Below are positions 10,066-22,845 of a stretch of DNA of 64,000 nt, one piece after another. A program made the position numbers and the translations under genes. The notes beneath the pieces were generated by a model that saw nothing but the letters and a program-made list of their open reading frames with translations, ran no database searches and was not told the DNA's origin. This DNA comes from Sipunculus nudus (Eukaryota; Annelida; Sipuncula; Golfingiida; Sipunculidae), in assembly GCA_026874595.1 (NCBI GenBank), contig CM049307.1, positions 46,873,678 through 46,937,677 on the forward strand, read 5' to 3'. Position 1 is the first letter of the stretch, and the number at the start of each line of letters is the position of its first letter.

Positions 10066-12520
10066 TATTCGGTTTCAAAAGAAATGAAAAAAAAATGGTA
10101 ACGTGCCGGCAGCAACCCTTTAGAATGCCCTTCCCTCAACATCAAGTAGGCCCCTAATTTGCAGGGTTTTGGAGTTTTGTTACGGTATCTTAGCTTCTTG
10201 TGCCATGCAAAATCATTTCATTAAGCGAAGTCGTTTGCATGTTGCTATCTTTCCGTTCTTAGTTTATGATAACCTAATGATCTTATGACAAACAGGAAAA
10301 ATCCCGCTCAAAGAATTTTATAATTTTCTTCAATTCCACCACATTGTCAATTGTCAGCTCTATATTATTGATAATTTAGATTTGTTTAAATATTCAAAAA
10401 GCATGGACTGGCATTTATGGCATTTCAAATGGACAGCTGACACATGCAGGATCCTAAATTTTCTCAAATATATGGGGTGAATAATTGAAAGTTATTGGGG
10501 AAGTATGAGGAAACTACTTGATAAACACAATTATCATAAAATCTAAAAATTATGCGTATCATTCCGTAAAAAGTGAAGGGTCACGTCCCCTTGCCACCGA
10601 TCCCACTTTAAACAAGGCCCATGTTCTAAACTGATACTTGTTGTTAAAGAAGTGTGACACCACTGTGTTCATTGTGTAAGTTTTACTTGTCATTTACCTG
10701 GTTTTTTTTCTTCGATAGCTTGGAATTTAATTCCAAGATTTATTTATAGATATGTATCCAATATCTACAGGTACACACTCACTATGATCAGATTCTAAAG
10801 AATCAACCTTACAGTTAAGCGCCTTTCCTAATGATTAAAACAGAGAACATTTTACACTACAATTTCAGTATCTTTAGTTTTCCTTCTGGGTTTTAATGTA
10901 ATTTCATTAATGTTCCTTAGCATTCCATTTAATGCAGATAATTTACAGTGATGGAAAAAAACAAGGAAGGATCCCTATGTCCTGACATCTTGTTACATCC
11001 GAATTCTCTTCGGATTCAGGACCCGATGCTTGCTCTCGTCTGCTTCATACCGGCCTCGTGCCTCGATATTATTTTAAAGACAACTTTTTTTTAATATTAT
11101 TTTGGTGGAGGTAACCGCCTCCATTTTTTAATGCTAACTTAACTGCATGTATGTGTACATATTAAAGACACAACCTGCATTGACAGCGTGTGTCTTCCAT
11201 ATTTATAAGAGGTAAAGTTGATATTAAAAGCCAAGAAAGTCTGGTGTGAGGTTTTTATTGGTAAATTAAAAAAAGAGTTTATCGATTTATGTGTCCCGGC
11301 ATGGAGCTTAGAGCACCCCGCCGTGCGAAAATTGCGTTTCCTGTGGTCTGTCAAGGAAGGAATCCAGATTCGGTTACTCGGACATGCCTTCTTGTATTTT
11401 CATTTAATATTGCCTTTATTGGCAAGGGGAATCCAATCACCTCGGTGAATTAGAAAATGGCCTAAACCCGCACCGGTTACGGTTTCTCCGCGATGCCCGT
11501 TGTTAGTTCTCTTTTTTTTATGTTGAGGTTTAATAACCCGCTCATGACATCCTCGCCAGCTACACGGTTCCCATCGTAAATTCTTATTTTATAGCTATTA
11601 CAAACTTAAGGAGAGGCTTATATGGGTGCGTATATCATGTGGAGTTATTATTTTCCACTTATTGTGGAAACTGAAGAACGGAGAGCCGCCCTCCGATCGG
11701 GTTTACGACATGTTTATGTCTACTAAAATAGCATTCTCGTTACGTAATTTAAAGTTATTTTGAAACTCTTTGTTACTTTGGCTTGCAAACTTTAACATAA
11801 AGAAAAACCATATATCATTTCCACAGCAGCGAAGTTTACACTGATAGCAGATCGAATAATTTTCTGTTAATCTGTTTTCTGACACAATTCTAGAACTTAA
11901 TAAACTCGTTGCAAAATTGCACTTGATGTTTGATTACAAAATTTAATGAAACTAATACCTAAATAGCAATACAATGCAAGTGAACCTATAAAACGAATTA
12001 TGATTTATAATAAAAGTATGACTTAAGTTTGTTATTTTACATTATTGACCGTGTAACCCAGTTGCTAAAACAATTACTTTTATTTTTATATGGAATTTTG
12101 TATAATTTTATATTGTGAACTATATATACTATAACTCCTCACTGATTTACATACTACACCATTCCCACTTCACAATAAGAAAGCTGAAGTAATCGAATCA
12201 GTGTGCAGGTGTGTATCTGAGGCAGCAATTTTAGTTTCTCAGTTTTTCTTCCGCGTTTATTCAATCGTGTCTCTAATCTTGTCTGGGCTATCGGATGCCT
12301 TTAATCTATAGGAAGTTTTGTCCAGTAAAGGCTTAAAACTAATCGTGACTTTAATGCAAAATAGGGCTGGATTACTTAAAAAAAAATTATGAGAGCTCAT
12401 GTCAATTATCAGTTAAAACTTACAGCATTTGATAACTGTTGTATAAATTAGAACATGAATTGTCTGGTCTTTTATGGACACATTTCGAATGAGGATGAAG
12501 ATAAACAGCATATAATTATA
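10066..12520. other. AT-rich stretch, short palindromes, no gene
   Basis: Contains a perfect 19-nt palindrome at 10,719-10,737 (CTTGGAATT, one central T, AATTCCAAG). A small hairpin ATCCGAA/TTCGGAT lies near 10,998-11,016, and repeat F lies at 11,096-11,162. Open frames here are short, mutually overlapping on opposite strands and unsupported. Confidence 0.45.
11096..11162 (+). repeat. Dispersed hairpin repeat F, copy 1
   Basis: GGTGGAGGTAACCGCCTCCA followed by a T-run, then TTAATGCTAACTTAACTGCA. The core folds as TGGAGG-(T)AACC(G)-CCTCCA. A second copy lies at 34,716-34,785, where the stem is perfect. Confidence 0.7.
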
Positions 12521-13164
12521 CAGTAAAACCTCGCCCAACGATCACAACGAAATGACGACCATTTTATCGTGGTCCCGATTTTTTCGCTCTTTACATCATA
12601 TATTTAAACCTCGGAAAAGCGGGCACCTCGAAGCGGGCACCTCGTTTTCCCTTGTTTCGACATTCCAATGGGTGAACAGAACCTCCATTATGCGACAACT
12701 AAGTACAAAGTAAACGATGCCTGTCTATAGACGCAGGGGAAGGTCGGGCGCAAACCAATGCATTACATCACTAATTAGTAAAGGGCTGCAGATGGAACAA
12801 GTTTAGGGCACAAATTAAAGCGTGTTAAAGGATGATCACACCAGGCCAGGAACTCACCATTATGCTAACTATATATAGAAACTGTTAATCGGCTGATGAT
12901 AGATTGACGTTTTCTTTTTATTCGGTATTTATAAATAAAATTTCCTGTCTTATTATGTAGATTTAGGTGATAAACATAATTTATAAGTAATTCCAAATTA
13001 CGTTTCATTGCTCCTTGCCCGTTACGAGCATTAGAGTAAACAACGTACGGACATACGAGCTGTTGTAAGACCCAGATAGTCAAACCTGTCTCAGGCGACC
13101 ACCTCGAAAATGCTTCCACTTTATCGTGATCCCGTTGGTGGTCGTGATTCCGAGGGTTTTACTG
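12521..13164. mobile_element. Non-autonomous pogo-like MITE with CAGTAAAACC ends
   Basis: The left end is TA then CAGTAAAACCTCG (from 12,521). The right end is CGAGGGTTTTACTG then TA (ending at 13,164), so the reverse complement matches CAGTAAAACCCTCG with one inserted C. Subterminal ATCGTGGTCCCG and ATCGTGATCCCG segments strengthen the ends. The 644-bp interior contains a direct repeat, GCGGGCACCTCG, near 12,620-12,645. It has no transposase; one 84-codon frame on the minus strand crosses the right end and is not a plausible gene. Confidence 0.8.
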
Positions 13165-13924
13165 TATTATTAAACATTGATTCTCTTAGTACCGTAAGGA
13201 TTTCGGTTTTTTTTCACTAGCGGGATAACCGGAATAAATCAGATAAAAATAAAGAAACATTTCCATTGTGTTCCCATTAGGCTAGCTGCACCTGTGGGCA
13301 TATTTATCATACCGTGTTCGTGTGGGATGCATCATAAAAGTAATATGCTAATACTTAACCACGACGGTGGATTATCATGGACCGATTAAGAGGGTGCAGA
13401 GCATTTTTCTACCTAAAAAGCCTGAAAAATAGGATAAAATACACTTACTAACAAAAGGCAGCTCCGGCTTTTGTAATACGAGTTTACATTGAGACTTTCC
13501 TCGGAGTACCTTCCAGTGGTATTTTCGCAGCCTCATCAAACCCTGATCTCCTTCAAATGTTGAAACCACTAATGGGGGCTTTCATTTTGCGTACGAACTA
13601 AAAACTGGAAGTCGCAAGTCACATATTGGATATTAGGGTGTCAGTTGTAGTTACTGAAAATAACGCTAGCATGTGGATTTATTATGGTGAATTTTGATCG
13701 GGAGGGGAGGGAGCTTAATATTTAAGCATTAAATCAACAATTCCTGTACTGAGATCAAGAAACTTTCTAATTATGGCAACAAAAACTCCCACTAATATGA
13801 TGTTGCTTTCATTTGAACGTTTAAGTCAGCACTGAATACCGGACATCAACCAATATTACAAACATTTCAGACTTACACTGAGTAGTAGACTTGAGTTTCT
13901 AAGCCATAACGAAAGTGAATCCCA
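13165..13924. other. Unique spacer
   Basis: AT-rich sequence between the pogo-like MITE and the duplicated block. It contains a 64-codon minus-strand frame with no recognised domain and a GGGAGGGGAGGG G-rich patch at about 13,700-13,711. Confidence 0.4.
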
Positions 13925-14352
13925 AAGAACAGAGCGCAGAAGAGTATAAATGGCTTAACAGATTTAACACAATCTTTCAACAAATCTCGTGTAATCAATT
14001 TCTTTATTTTAATTTTAATTTTAATGCCAGATTTGATTTATTTAACTTTAATTAAAAATAATGCCAGGAAAACATGCTATAATCGAACCCATGTTTAAGA
14101 AATAGAAGAATTCCATTGAAGCAATTAGGCAAAATAAATCATTCAGCTTAAGCTCACTTAAAGACACTAATGGGAATTCGATATGGGTTTATGCCGTCCT
14201 TTGAGTATGCGCAATGATTAGGTGATTGTTCATAGAGAGTTCTAAATCGGAGAAGTTTAATTAAGAAAAGCAGAGTAACCAAACTGTAGCCTTTACCCAA
14301 TCGTAATTTTTCCAGAAGTCTGTAAAACGAAACACTGATTAGTTACTTTTAA
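13925..14352 (+). repeat. Diverged direct duplication, copy 1
   Basis: Matches 15,790-16,235 in the same orientation. Shared landmarks in the same order are TCGTGTAATCAA, GAAAACATGCT, ATGTTTAAGAAATA, GACACTAATGG, TTGAGTATGCG, AAATCGGAGAAG and CTGTAAAACGAAACA. Identity by eye is roughly three in four, with several small indels. No conserved reading frame spans the two copies, so the block is more likely a repeat or local duplication than an exon. Confidence 0.75.
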
Positions 14353-15789
14353 AAAACTTTAATGGTGGCCCTCTATGTTTGAATACCACTACCGGTCGAA
14401 AAGACTCGTCACTACCATAAAAATACTAAAGAAAGGTGAGTAAAAAGGGCATGAGCAACCCGCGGAAAAGATTCCAATTGTTAGATAGCACTGATTCCCT
14501 CAACAACGCAAGCTCTGCAAGTTTTCTTTTACGTCCGGCCATATGTTTCGCGCTGCATTCATGATTCAGTTAGGCTAAGATCTCTACAAAGTAATAAATA
14601 TAAGCTGTGTTCCTTCCATAAATGTTTACTTTTAGCGATGGGACCCCATTATCACCAATTAACATTTCTGGAACACATCCATAAAGTAAGTTTATATATT
14701 CTCTACCGCGTGACGCACGGTGACCAGTACAATATCAGTGACACGGAAGAAGGTTTCAGAAGAACGTTTTCTAAAGATACCAGGTGCCATTCCTAACTTT
14801 TCGTTCTCAGATGCATCATGTGTGATTCATTTAGGTGTGTTTCCATGACGATATGTCACGAGGGAGGCGTATCCAGTGTCCGATCCGACGCCAACCTTAA
14901 CATTACCAAAGCGCGCATTCGTTCAGATTAATCTCCATTGGACTGACATTAGCGTGCATTTGTATCCTCGTCTTCCTTTTTTCAAGCCTCTTCTGATTCA
15001 ATTTTTATTTTACTCGGAACGCGATGCGCCAGCAGGCTAGTCCACCTGTCCCGTTCCGTGCCCAGGTGATAGATTTTAGATCGACGATACGTCAAATGGC
15101 TAATAAATCTTGATCTATAGCTGGTCACTGGATGAATACATTCAGTTTTAATACCAAAGCCCCTGTAAGTAAAATCCCGTAGGAGCAGACCCGACAATCT
15201 CCTATCACTCCATTGAGCGTCCGAGGTTAACCCCGCACACTATGCCTGCCTACCTATATGTGCTTGCAAGGTAATTTGTATAACTGACAGTCCATCTGAG
15301 GTTTGGAGGATTCATAAAAACATTCGACGCATGGCCATTCGGAGGTTATGAGTCTACAAAATTCGATTCAGATATCTATATCAATTTTATTGAGATTCAT
15401 TAAAACGTAAAATGTTGACTGCGTGACGTTTTTCTACGAATAAAGGTTAATTAATTTCTTGATAATCAATGTGGGAAACTGTGATTTTTAAACCGCAAAT
15501 TGATAAGAACCGTGTAGATATTTATGACATGAATGTCTTCAACATTTAAAATGGGAAGCATGATTTAATGATTTTGTCAAAATTGAAATTTTAAAATTCT
15601 GAATTTCAGGTATTTAAATTAAATAACCACAATTATGTTAAATGAAAGCTTATCGTCTGGCTTGAGAATTGTACTTCATCGAGGGAATTCAAAAATTGAA
15701 TTAAAGAAAAGATGCAGAAACATATTCCGTGAGCATGCTTTAGACCGAACATAAACACCCCAGAAATATCTTATCTATACACTTACTAA
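14353..15789. other. Unique spacer between the duplicated blocks
   Basis: No repeat structure or gene recognised. A 71-codon minus-strand frame at 14,982-15,197 has no domain. Confidence 0.4.
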
Positions 15790-16235
15790 CAGAGAATGCA
15801 GAGAATCATTAACGGTTTAATAGAATTAACCCAGTCGCCCAACAACCCTCGTGTAATCAAATTCCTTATTTTTACTTTAACGACTTCCAGATGTAATTTA
15901 TATTGCTTTAATTTGAAAAGAAAATACGATGAAAACATGCTTAATTCGACTCAATGTTTAAGAAATAAGAAGAAATCATTGAAGCGATTGAGCAAAATGA
16001 ATAATTTAACGTTTAATTTCACTAAAAAACACTAATGGAAAATTGATATGATTTTATGGCGTTCTTGAGTATGCGGCAGGATGGGGTGATTGTCCGTAGA
16101 GAGTGTTAAATCGGAGAAGGTTTAACAAGGGAAAGTAGATTCACACTTACCAATCAGGCGCCTTTATCAAAACTTAATTTTACATAACACATTTGTGGTG
16201 TTTCCAGTATACTGTAAAACGAAACAGTAATTATT
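15790..16235 (+). repeat. Diverged direct duplication, copy 2
   Basis: Second copy of the block at 13,925-14,352, about 1.87 kb downstream. A 79-codon frame at 15,796-16,035 lies in this copy but is broken in copy 1, which argues against coding function. Confidence 0.75.
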
Positions 16236-18267
16236 TATAATTATGTAATTGTTTATGAAAAAAAGATGAATAAAATTATATATATTTAAATACAAATATG
16301 GTGATATATACACCTAATAAAATAATTATGTTGACAGTCTAGTGTATGCTTGGTTTGCGACTGTAACATCGTGTTACCGGATTTTACGTCCTCTTTATCC
16401 GCCATGATCAAGACGTCTTAGGACATAATCCCGCCCATATTCTTCTTTGTAAAGCAAATCTCCCGAAGCATATTAAGCATTTCAGTTGGCATGAACATAT
16501 AAACTCCATCGGTCGGTGTTTGTAGCATTCATCCGTGATTGTAGAAGTGGCATTTTTTTCGTCTGTGGTTAAGATTCCTCTGGTATATTCGAATTGTGGG
16601 TTTTTGTTAAAGGAAGCATTATACATGACAATCAAACAGCAACATCGCTTTAAGGGTGACACCGGTCTTTAACTTTTAGCATTTGAGATATAAAATGCAA
16701 TACTTCTTTGTCGATAAAACGGAACACTGAATATCTTCGTAGCCAAGATACGTCAACATATTTTTTTTTTATTTTTAGGGTTTTCTCAGAATAATTTCAT
16801 TTCAATACTTTTTTCTCGCCAATTTATGTCGCTATGTGAAGACGAAAGGTTTATTTCAATATTTTTAAATGAAAGGCTGGATAAAAGAGATGCGGACACA
16901 GGCGTATTTGTCAGTATGTCTGTTTGCTATACTCATACATCTTAAAACGTCCAAGACGGATCTTTATGTTTAATTTTTATCTGATGCGAGTTTACGCAAG
17001 AAAGGTAGAAAAAATTAATCTGTAAAGCATTTTGCCTCCGCCAGAAGGGCATGCGTTCATTCCCGTACATGTGTGTTTGTGTGTCTGTGTGTATGTGTGT
17101 TTGCTCCCAATATAACTCACGAAATCATGAACCGTATCTCATGAACATATATTGGTATTTCGGAAATGGACCAATAAAGAATCTGTTAGATTTTGGTGTG
17201 GATCAGGCACATGATCTGGATTCAGGAACGCCATTAAGGAATATTTACAAATGTAAAGTCACTAATGCACGGATGACCCTGGGAATATGGGCCGAATAAT
17301 TGCTTGCAAACACAGTGTCGGAGCATCCCACAAAATGGAACCCCCACCCCCCACGTTACATGACGGGATCTGGCATTCTTTAGAATGCACATTTCTAATA
17401 TAAAAGTAGTCTTGTTTTGTCGATAAGGTTTAAATTATGCAGACATCATGAATTAACCTGTTCCTTTAGTATTAAATCAAAATTGAATGCATGTGGTGGT
17501 CACTCTTAACGCAGACACATTGACTGATGTCATCAAGATGCCAAATTGACTAACCTATTTCAGATCTGACATGAATTGCCCATTTTCAGCAGCCTGACTG
17601 CTTATTCTGTAATCACAATCATAAGCGGGGCTTGATTATAGAATAAATGCAGCAGGAATTAACAATTTTATCAAACCTATCAGCCTCTCAGCCAAAACTA
17701 CCGTTACGAAGTAGTAATTTACAGACAAATATGATTATAAATATAAATATTGCTTCTGACACAATAGCTGTATAGTATACATTTTACTTTTTCCTTCAAT
17801 AAGGTTAATATTGTCCGTTGTCGTATTATCACCAAAACTATACATGGCACTTTCTATATTCCTGTATGCATGGCATTCGGTACCTCAAACGCTGTACCCA
17901 GTATTTATTAATCCGATCCGGGAAGAGTATGGTTTCCATGCTTTAGTTAACAAACTAAACAGCCTGCAGTCCTCATTTCCGCCATGGATCATTATACATC
18001 GTTTTCTCTTTCGGTTAAGCGTAAATAACAGAGAATGTCTGCAGCATTTCATTGAGTCGTGTGGTTTAATGGATGTGGCGACCTAATGAGAATGTAAAGA
18101 GTGATTCATGTGGGTTTTTTTTTATAATTGTAAAATGATGCATGTCCTTTACGGGACCGCAGTGCATTTGACATTCTTGGCTGTCAGTTGTGTCTTACGG
18201 GGCCACAGTTCTAATTGGTATAATCGTTGCTCTCGAGTCTCATAGGGGGGCGCGAGTGTTCTATGAG

Positions 18268-18270
<3 letters not shown>
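16236..18270. other. Unique AT-rich stretch, no gene recognised
   Basis: Contains a TG-rich tract at about 17,069-17,103 and a C-run near 17,341-17,353. A 91-codon frame at 17,811-18,086 starts at a TTG codon, not ATG, and shows no domain. Confidence 0.4.
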
Positions 18271-18322
<52 letters not shown>

Positions 18323-18360
18323 AATAAATAGTAAATATATATATATATAAAGTAATATAT

Positions 18361-18398
<38 letters not shown>

Positions 18399-18454
18399 AG
18401 AGATAGAGAGAGAGAGAGAGACAGAGAGAGAGAGAGACAGAGAGAGAGAGAGAG
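18271..18454. repeat. (TA)n and (TA)n(GA)n compound microsatellite
   Basis: TA tracts at 18,273-18,319 and about 18,366-18,394, the second passing directly into an interrupted GA tract ending near 18,454. Reverse-complemented, this is the same (TC)n(TA)n arrangement seen elsewhere in the window. Confidence 0.95.
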
Positions 18455-19394
18455 CTCAAATCGAATAACCCTCTTTTGTTGAATTTTCATGCTCAGAGTT
18501 TATGTATTGTTATAATTATGACCATATAAATCACACCTGCGTCGAATCTAGAATATTTCGAAGCTGTATTGTGAGTGACTTCAACACACCAATCGTTTCA
18601 CTGTATTTGAATTAACAGTAAGTAAAATTGTCATGAATTAAGAGATGCGATATATATATATCTGCACCGGTCAGCGTCTGAATAAGTATTCAGCACCTTG
18701 ATGTCTGCCTAGTACTCTTGGAAGGTATAAAAACCCACTCTTTAGAAATAACCGAAACGGTTAGATAAAACGCTGTCTTCAGTGTCTTTAGTTTGATTAC
18801 ATCTATATTGATAGGGTATATATACAGGTAAAAAGTAAACTCTCCAGAGCGCTTCTCCCGAAGATGCTTTTCAAATAAACCAGTGTTTCTCAAGAAGTCA
18901 AACCAATGAAGACGGAAAGATATCCCAAGGACTGGGTGATTATTAAGCTCCAAGCTAGAATTCTTCGAGAAACCTCAATTTTTCTATATTGTATTTGTTT
19001 AAAAATATCTGACATTGCTCCAGATGACATTGGGCTTATAGACCACTTCAACACCTCTCCGTCAGAACCGCGTCAGTAACATGAATGCATTTTCATCCTT
19101 TCGATGATGTAGAAATACAGTGTATTATACCCCTCTGCTATTGCTCTGCCCTCGTTGCCAGGTTTCCCGGGGATAAAGGGTTTATCGTTGGTCACCTCCT
19201 CCGCTTTGTGTCTCAAAACAGATAAGAACCGATATGTTAGATTAACATGTGAAACGTATAACGCAATGAGTCGCACAAGATGGACTCAAGCATACCGGTT
19301 TATTGACATATATTTAGCATTGTTCATGGTTTACTGAAATCCAGGGACTTTGAGATGCCTTCTCCCGCGGTGGACGTTATCATTTCTTGTCTAG

Positions 19395-19718
19395 ATGATA
19401 AGATTAAATAAAATGAAGGATGACACGTTTGTCCTTGCGGTCATTAATCCATTTTCATCTCAGTTGGTGAGCTTTTCGTGCACTGGGCTTATAGCCCTAA
19501 TAATTGCCGGCCACCTCACTGTCGCCTTATCTATGGACGGCGCTCTACGCTACGGCCCCTCCAAAAGCATAGTCGCTCGAATTCCTATTTGGTGTTGTGT
19601 TTTTATCGAGAAATGGACGAAAATGTGCACTGTATTGGTGTATATAACTTCGTACGGAGAAATCATGTATCACTTTAGAGGTGTTATATGCCCTGTTTCA
19701 TCCCATTTCCCCTTATGA
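19395..19718 (+). other. Unassigned 107-codon ATG open frame
   Basis: A true ATG at 19,395 opens a frame to a TGA at 19,716. The N-terminal half has a hydrophobic stretch (about residues 27-45) that could form one membrane segment. No family is recognised and no upstream or downstream exon can be paired with it. A second frame overlaps it (19,478-19,678), as expected for chance openness in locally GC-richer DNA. Confidence 0.12.
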
Positions 19719-19847
19719 TAGGGATTCGAATGACTGTGCCGAAAGGAATAATTTATAACAGTGCAATATAAGGGGCGGATTTAGCGTGTTTGCGGGTAAA
19801 CAGAGTCACACACGCTTTAAACCGACATTTTGCGGCGGGTCGGTGTC

Positions 19848-20074
19848 AGCTTTTAATGTGGTGCTTTTATAACTATACAATATGGCCGATGAGGTCTGCG
19901 AGATGTGCCAGTTGACCTAGTTATTTAAGTGGGAATCGATGACCCTCATTTGCATACATAATCAGGTCATGACCCTTATTTGCATAGGATTCCCCATTAA
20001 TAACTCGGTCAACTGGCACTTCTCGCACACCTCACCGGCCATATTGTAGTTATAATAGCACCACATTTACGACT
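19848..20074. mobile_element. Fold-back MITE with long inverted repeats
   Basis: GTGGTGC (19,858) begins an arm of about 78 bp. Its reverse complement ends with GCACCAC at 20,064, and weaker matching extends about 10 bp further on each side. Matched blocks include CAATATGGCCG, GTGCCAGTTGACC and AGTTATT. The two arms are roughly 85-90% matched by eye and enclose a short centre in which TGACCCTCATTTGCATA and TGACCCTTATTTGCATA are directly repeated. The whole unit would fold into one long hairpin. No obvious target-site duplication was found. Confidence 0.8.
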
Positions 20075-22607
20075 TGTGCCTCCAACCGTTTTCTCCCTAT
20101 ACAAGTCTGCATACCACACCTTTCCACTGATCCTCTGGGCACATTTGTTACCGGTATCAGGGTATTGGCCGTCCCCCTCCCCTCCTAAGGTCTTAAATCA
20201 ACCTGCTGAATACCATTGTGCCGATTATAGGACAAAAACGTAAACATAAATTTTGTGACGCGGAAATGAATCAGACAGAGAGATAGGTGCTGTACAGTAG
20301 GAAGCACTCTGCTTCTCGACTTCTGCAGAAACAACCCCTTGCATGGCTTCCCGAAATGTTAAATTTACGTGACAGGTGCCTATAATGAGAACGCAATAGA
20401 AGATGAGGTATTTTCAATGACACTAGCAAGTAACTGCACGAGAAGAGCCGGTGTTTGATGACTTGGTATCTTCCGACTGTACATCAGTTGATCAGTAGTT
20501 TTAATAGACGTTTTATTGAAATGATCATAAATGAAACTTTTGGTCAAAGGCCTGTCACATCATGAGCTATATTAAGACAAAGAAGGCTGCCGGAGACCAG
20601 AAACTCCGCCGAAATCGTTATCAAACTACACAGCAACGCGGAAGGTGTTTGTCCGAACGGAAAGGAAGCTTTTGCATTATTATAAAACATATCTAGTGGT
20701 GATCCAGTTTTCCTCAAAAAATAGAATGGGTTATTCCTTGGGTGTGATCTTAAACCACATGATTTCAGCAATATCTGTTCAGAACTTTATTTCGTAAAAT
20801 TGTACGCAGGCAAACCAAGGATAAAACATTACACCTCTCGCCACCGGCGATGGTATGAATATGTCTAGTGTTTATTTGATAAAGAAAACTTTATGGTGAT
20901 GGTTGCACAAGCCAAGAAATAATTAATTAAGATATGTGATGTAAATTTAAAAACTACTATACCGTGTAGTCGGTCACACTGAAGTCTCTGTCTGGGGACC
21001 ACACATTATGGAATAACTATGAAAAGCAGATCACACATCTACTACTCACCTGAGAGGAAAATACATGATAAATGGTCCCAGAATACGGGCTTGTTTGTTG
21101 TTGATGACGTGGTTATAAAGTAGCTAATGGATGTTACATGATGATATAATGGTAAATATAATATGTTCTATTAAAGTCACGACTTATGACAATGATGCAT
21201 TATTACCGGTTTACCTATCATTATAAATACGCCTGCGCACGAGTTTTATGGTACCATATACTTATCCTTGAAAAAGGCTACGCTTAAGAACTAATGGACT
21301 CGTGACGCATATTGTTTAAATGGATTCAGTATGAAAACAAGCCAGCATTGAGTCCGCAGAAGCCCATATGAGCCTTGATGCTGATAAATGTTAACCATTG
21401 GACACTCACTCTAGGGGTGGCACTTCATTTAATTCCAACAGGCTGTCTGTGTTGTCCCCAAGGAGGATACAAGAAGAATTATTGAGAGAGATTTTGTAAC
21501 AGACAGATCGTTTTAATGCAGTCGCTCGTATTACTCATGTTATCATGGTGTTGTATGGAGAGAATATAAATGTTATGAAATGTGAATATGAATCTTTATA
21601 ATAATATTAATTATGCCTAGGTTCCATGGAAATATGTCAAGTCCGTCAGAGAAAGAAAATATCGAATCCAAAAACAATGGATGAAGACCATGCCACCGAT
21701 TACGCATACAGTTTAGGCAGAGAACGTACATTTAGATGAGACCTTTAAAATTCCAACATACTAGCGACAGCAAAATTACACCTGGGAAAACCCATATTCG
21801 TAATGTGTGCATGTGTGAATGTTTTCTGTTTAGCTGTTCCGTACATATTCTATTCGTGATAAATTTGGATCTTACCTCAAAACAATATTATATTTATATT
21901 GTTATGCTGCAAAGAGTTACCTGTTTTATGAACGCGTTGGTTATATATAAGCCATTGCATGTATTTTTGATGAAACATGTAGATTTTTTTTAACGCCATG
22001 GTATAGAAGTAGTGTCAGGTTTTATCCTATGTACATTGTCTTAAAAACCATTAACATTCAAATTGATTCAGGTAAGACAGCGCGGGGTGCAATATACAAA
22101 GTCAGAGGATATTTAAGATTTGTCGAAACCATCTTGCCACGAACCCAAATTCGTTATCAACCTTTTTTTAAAACACCATGGCAGGAATCAAAGACAATAT
22201 ATAGAATAAAGCAGGTTCTATATCTTTGGCATATAAACGTTCCCAACGATTCGTCATCGGTGCATTTCTTACTCCAGTGAGCTGTAACATCAAAGACTTC
22301 AGGATATCTAGTATACTACCAAAATATACTTTGTATGTAGTTCACATGTCATTGAGATGTTCTGAGAAATGCATCAATGGAGCTCGGTTTTGATCTGTGG
22401 AAATTAAGACCTACATAGAGTGTAATAGATCTTTATATCTACTGTTTGTCGACACAGACTCAGAAACTAAAACGTTTACCTTTCAAGTGACGCATGGTGT
22501 GCTCTGTAGACCAGAAGAACCATAGTGTTACTTAAAGACTTCAAACGATCAACAAGTTTATGAGTGTCATTTTACTTCAAGGAACAGGTTAGTCGATGAG
22601 GACTCCT

Positions 22608-22610
<3 letters not shown>
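20075..22610. other. Mostly unique stretch, no gene recognised
   Basis: A segment near 20,775-20,850 (TCTGTTCA, then ACCAAGGATAAAA, ACCTCTCGCCACC) weakly resembles 5,143-5,225, suggesting an old dispersed repeat. Open frames of 75-85 codons carry no recognised domain. Confidence 0.4.

Positions 22611-22670
<60 letters not shown>
22611..22670. repeat. (TA)n microsatellite
   Basis: About 30 uninterrupted TA units. Confidence 0.97.
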
Positions 22671-22672
<2 letters not shown>

Positions 22673-22776
22673 CATTTCTCTTTTAAGTGGAATAAAGGAA
22701 GAGGTTATAATCAAAAATCAGTTACCCATAGTAATCTATGATTATTTCATATGTATATTCCTAGGTCTATTTATCT

Positions 22777-22778
<2 letters not shown>

Positions 22779-22843
<65 letters not shown>
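22779..22843. repeat. (TC)n(TA)n compound microsatellite
   Basis: TC repeats to about 22,808 pass without interruption into TA repeats to 22,843. The open frames across it, reading SLSLSL and IYIYIY, are artefacts. Confidence 0.97.

Positions 22844-22845
<2 letters not shown>

Noticed and set aside
10719-10737. 19-nt palindrome CTTGGAATT-T-AATTCCAAG as a regulatory site
   Set aside because: A single copy with nothing around it. Palindromes of this length occur by chance in AT-rich sequence of this size; noted only.
11096-11130. Bacterial-type intrinsic terminator
   Set aside because: The hairpin plus T-run shape fits, but the window is clearly eukaryotic and the motif belongs to a dispersed repeat.
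18271-18459. Open frames reading IYIYIY or SLSLSL at this and other microsatellites
   Set aside because: They translate dinucleotide repeats and have no other coding support.
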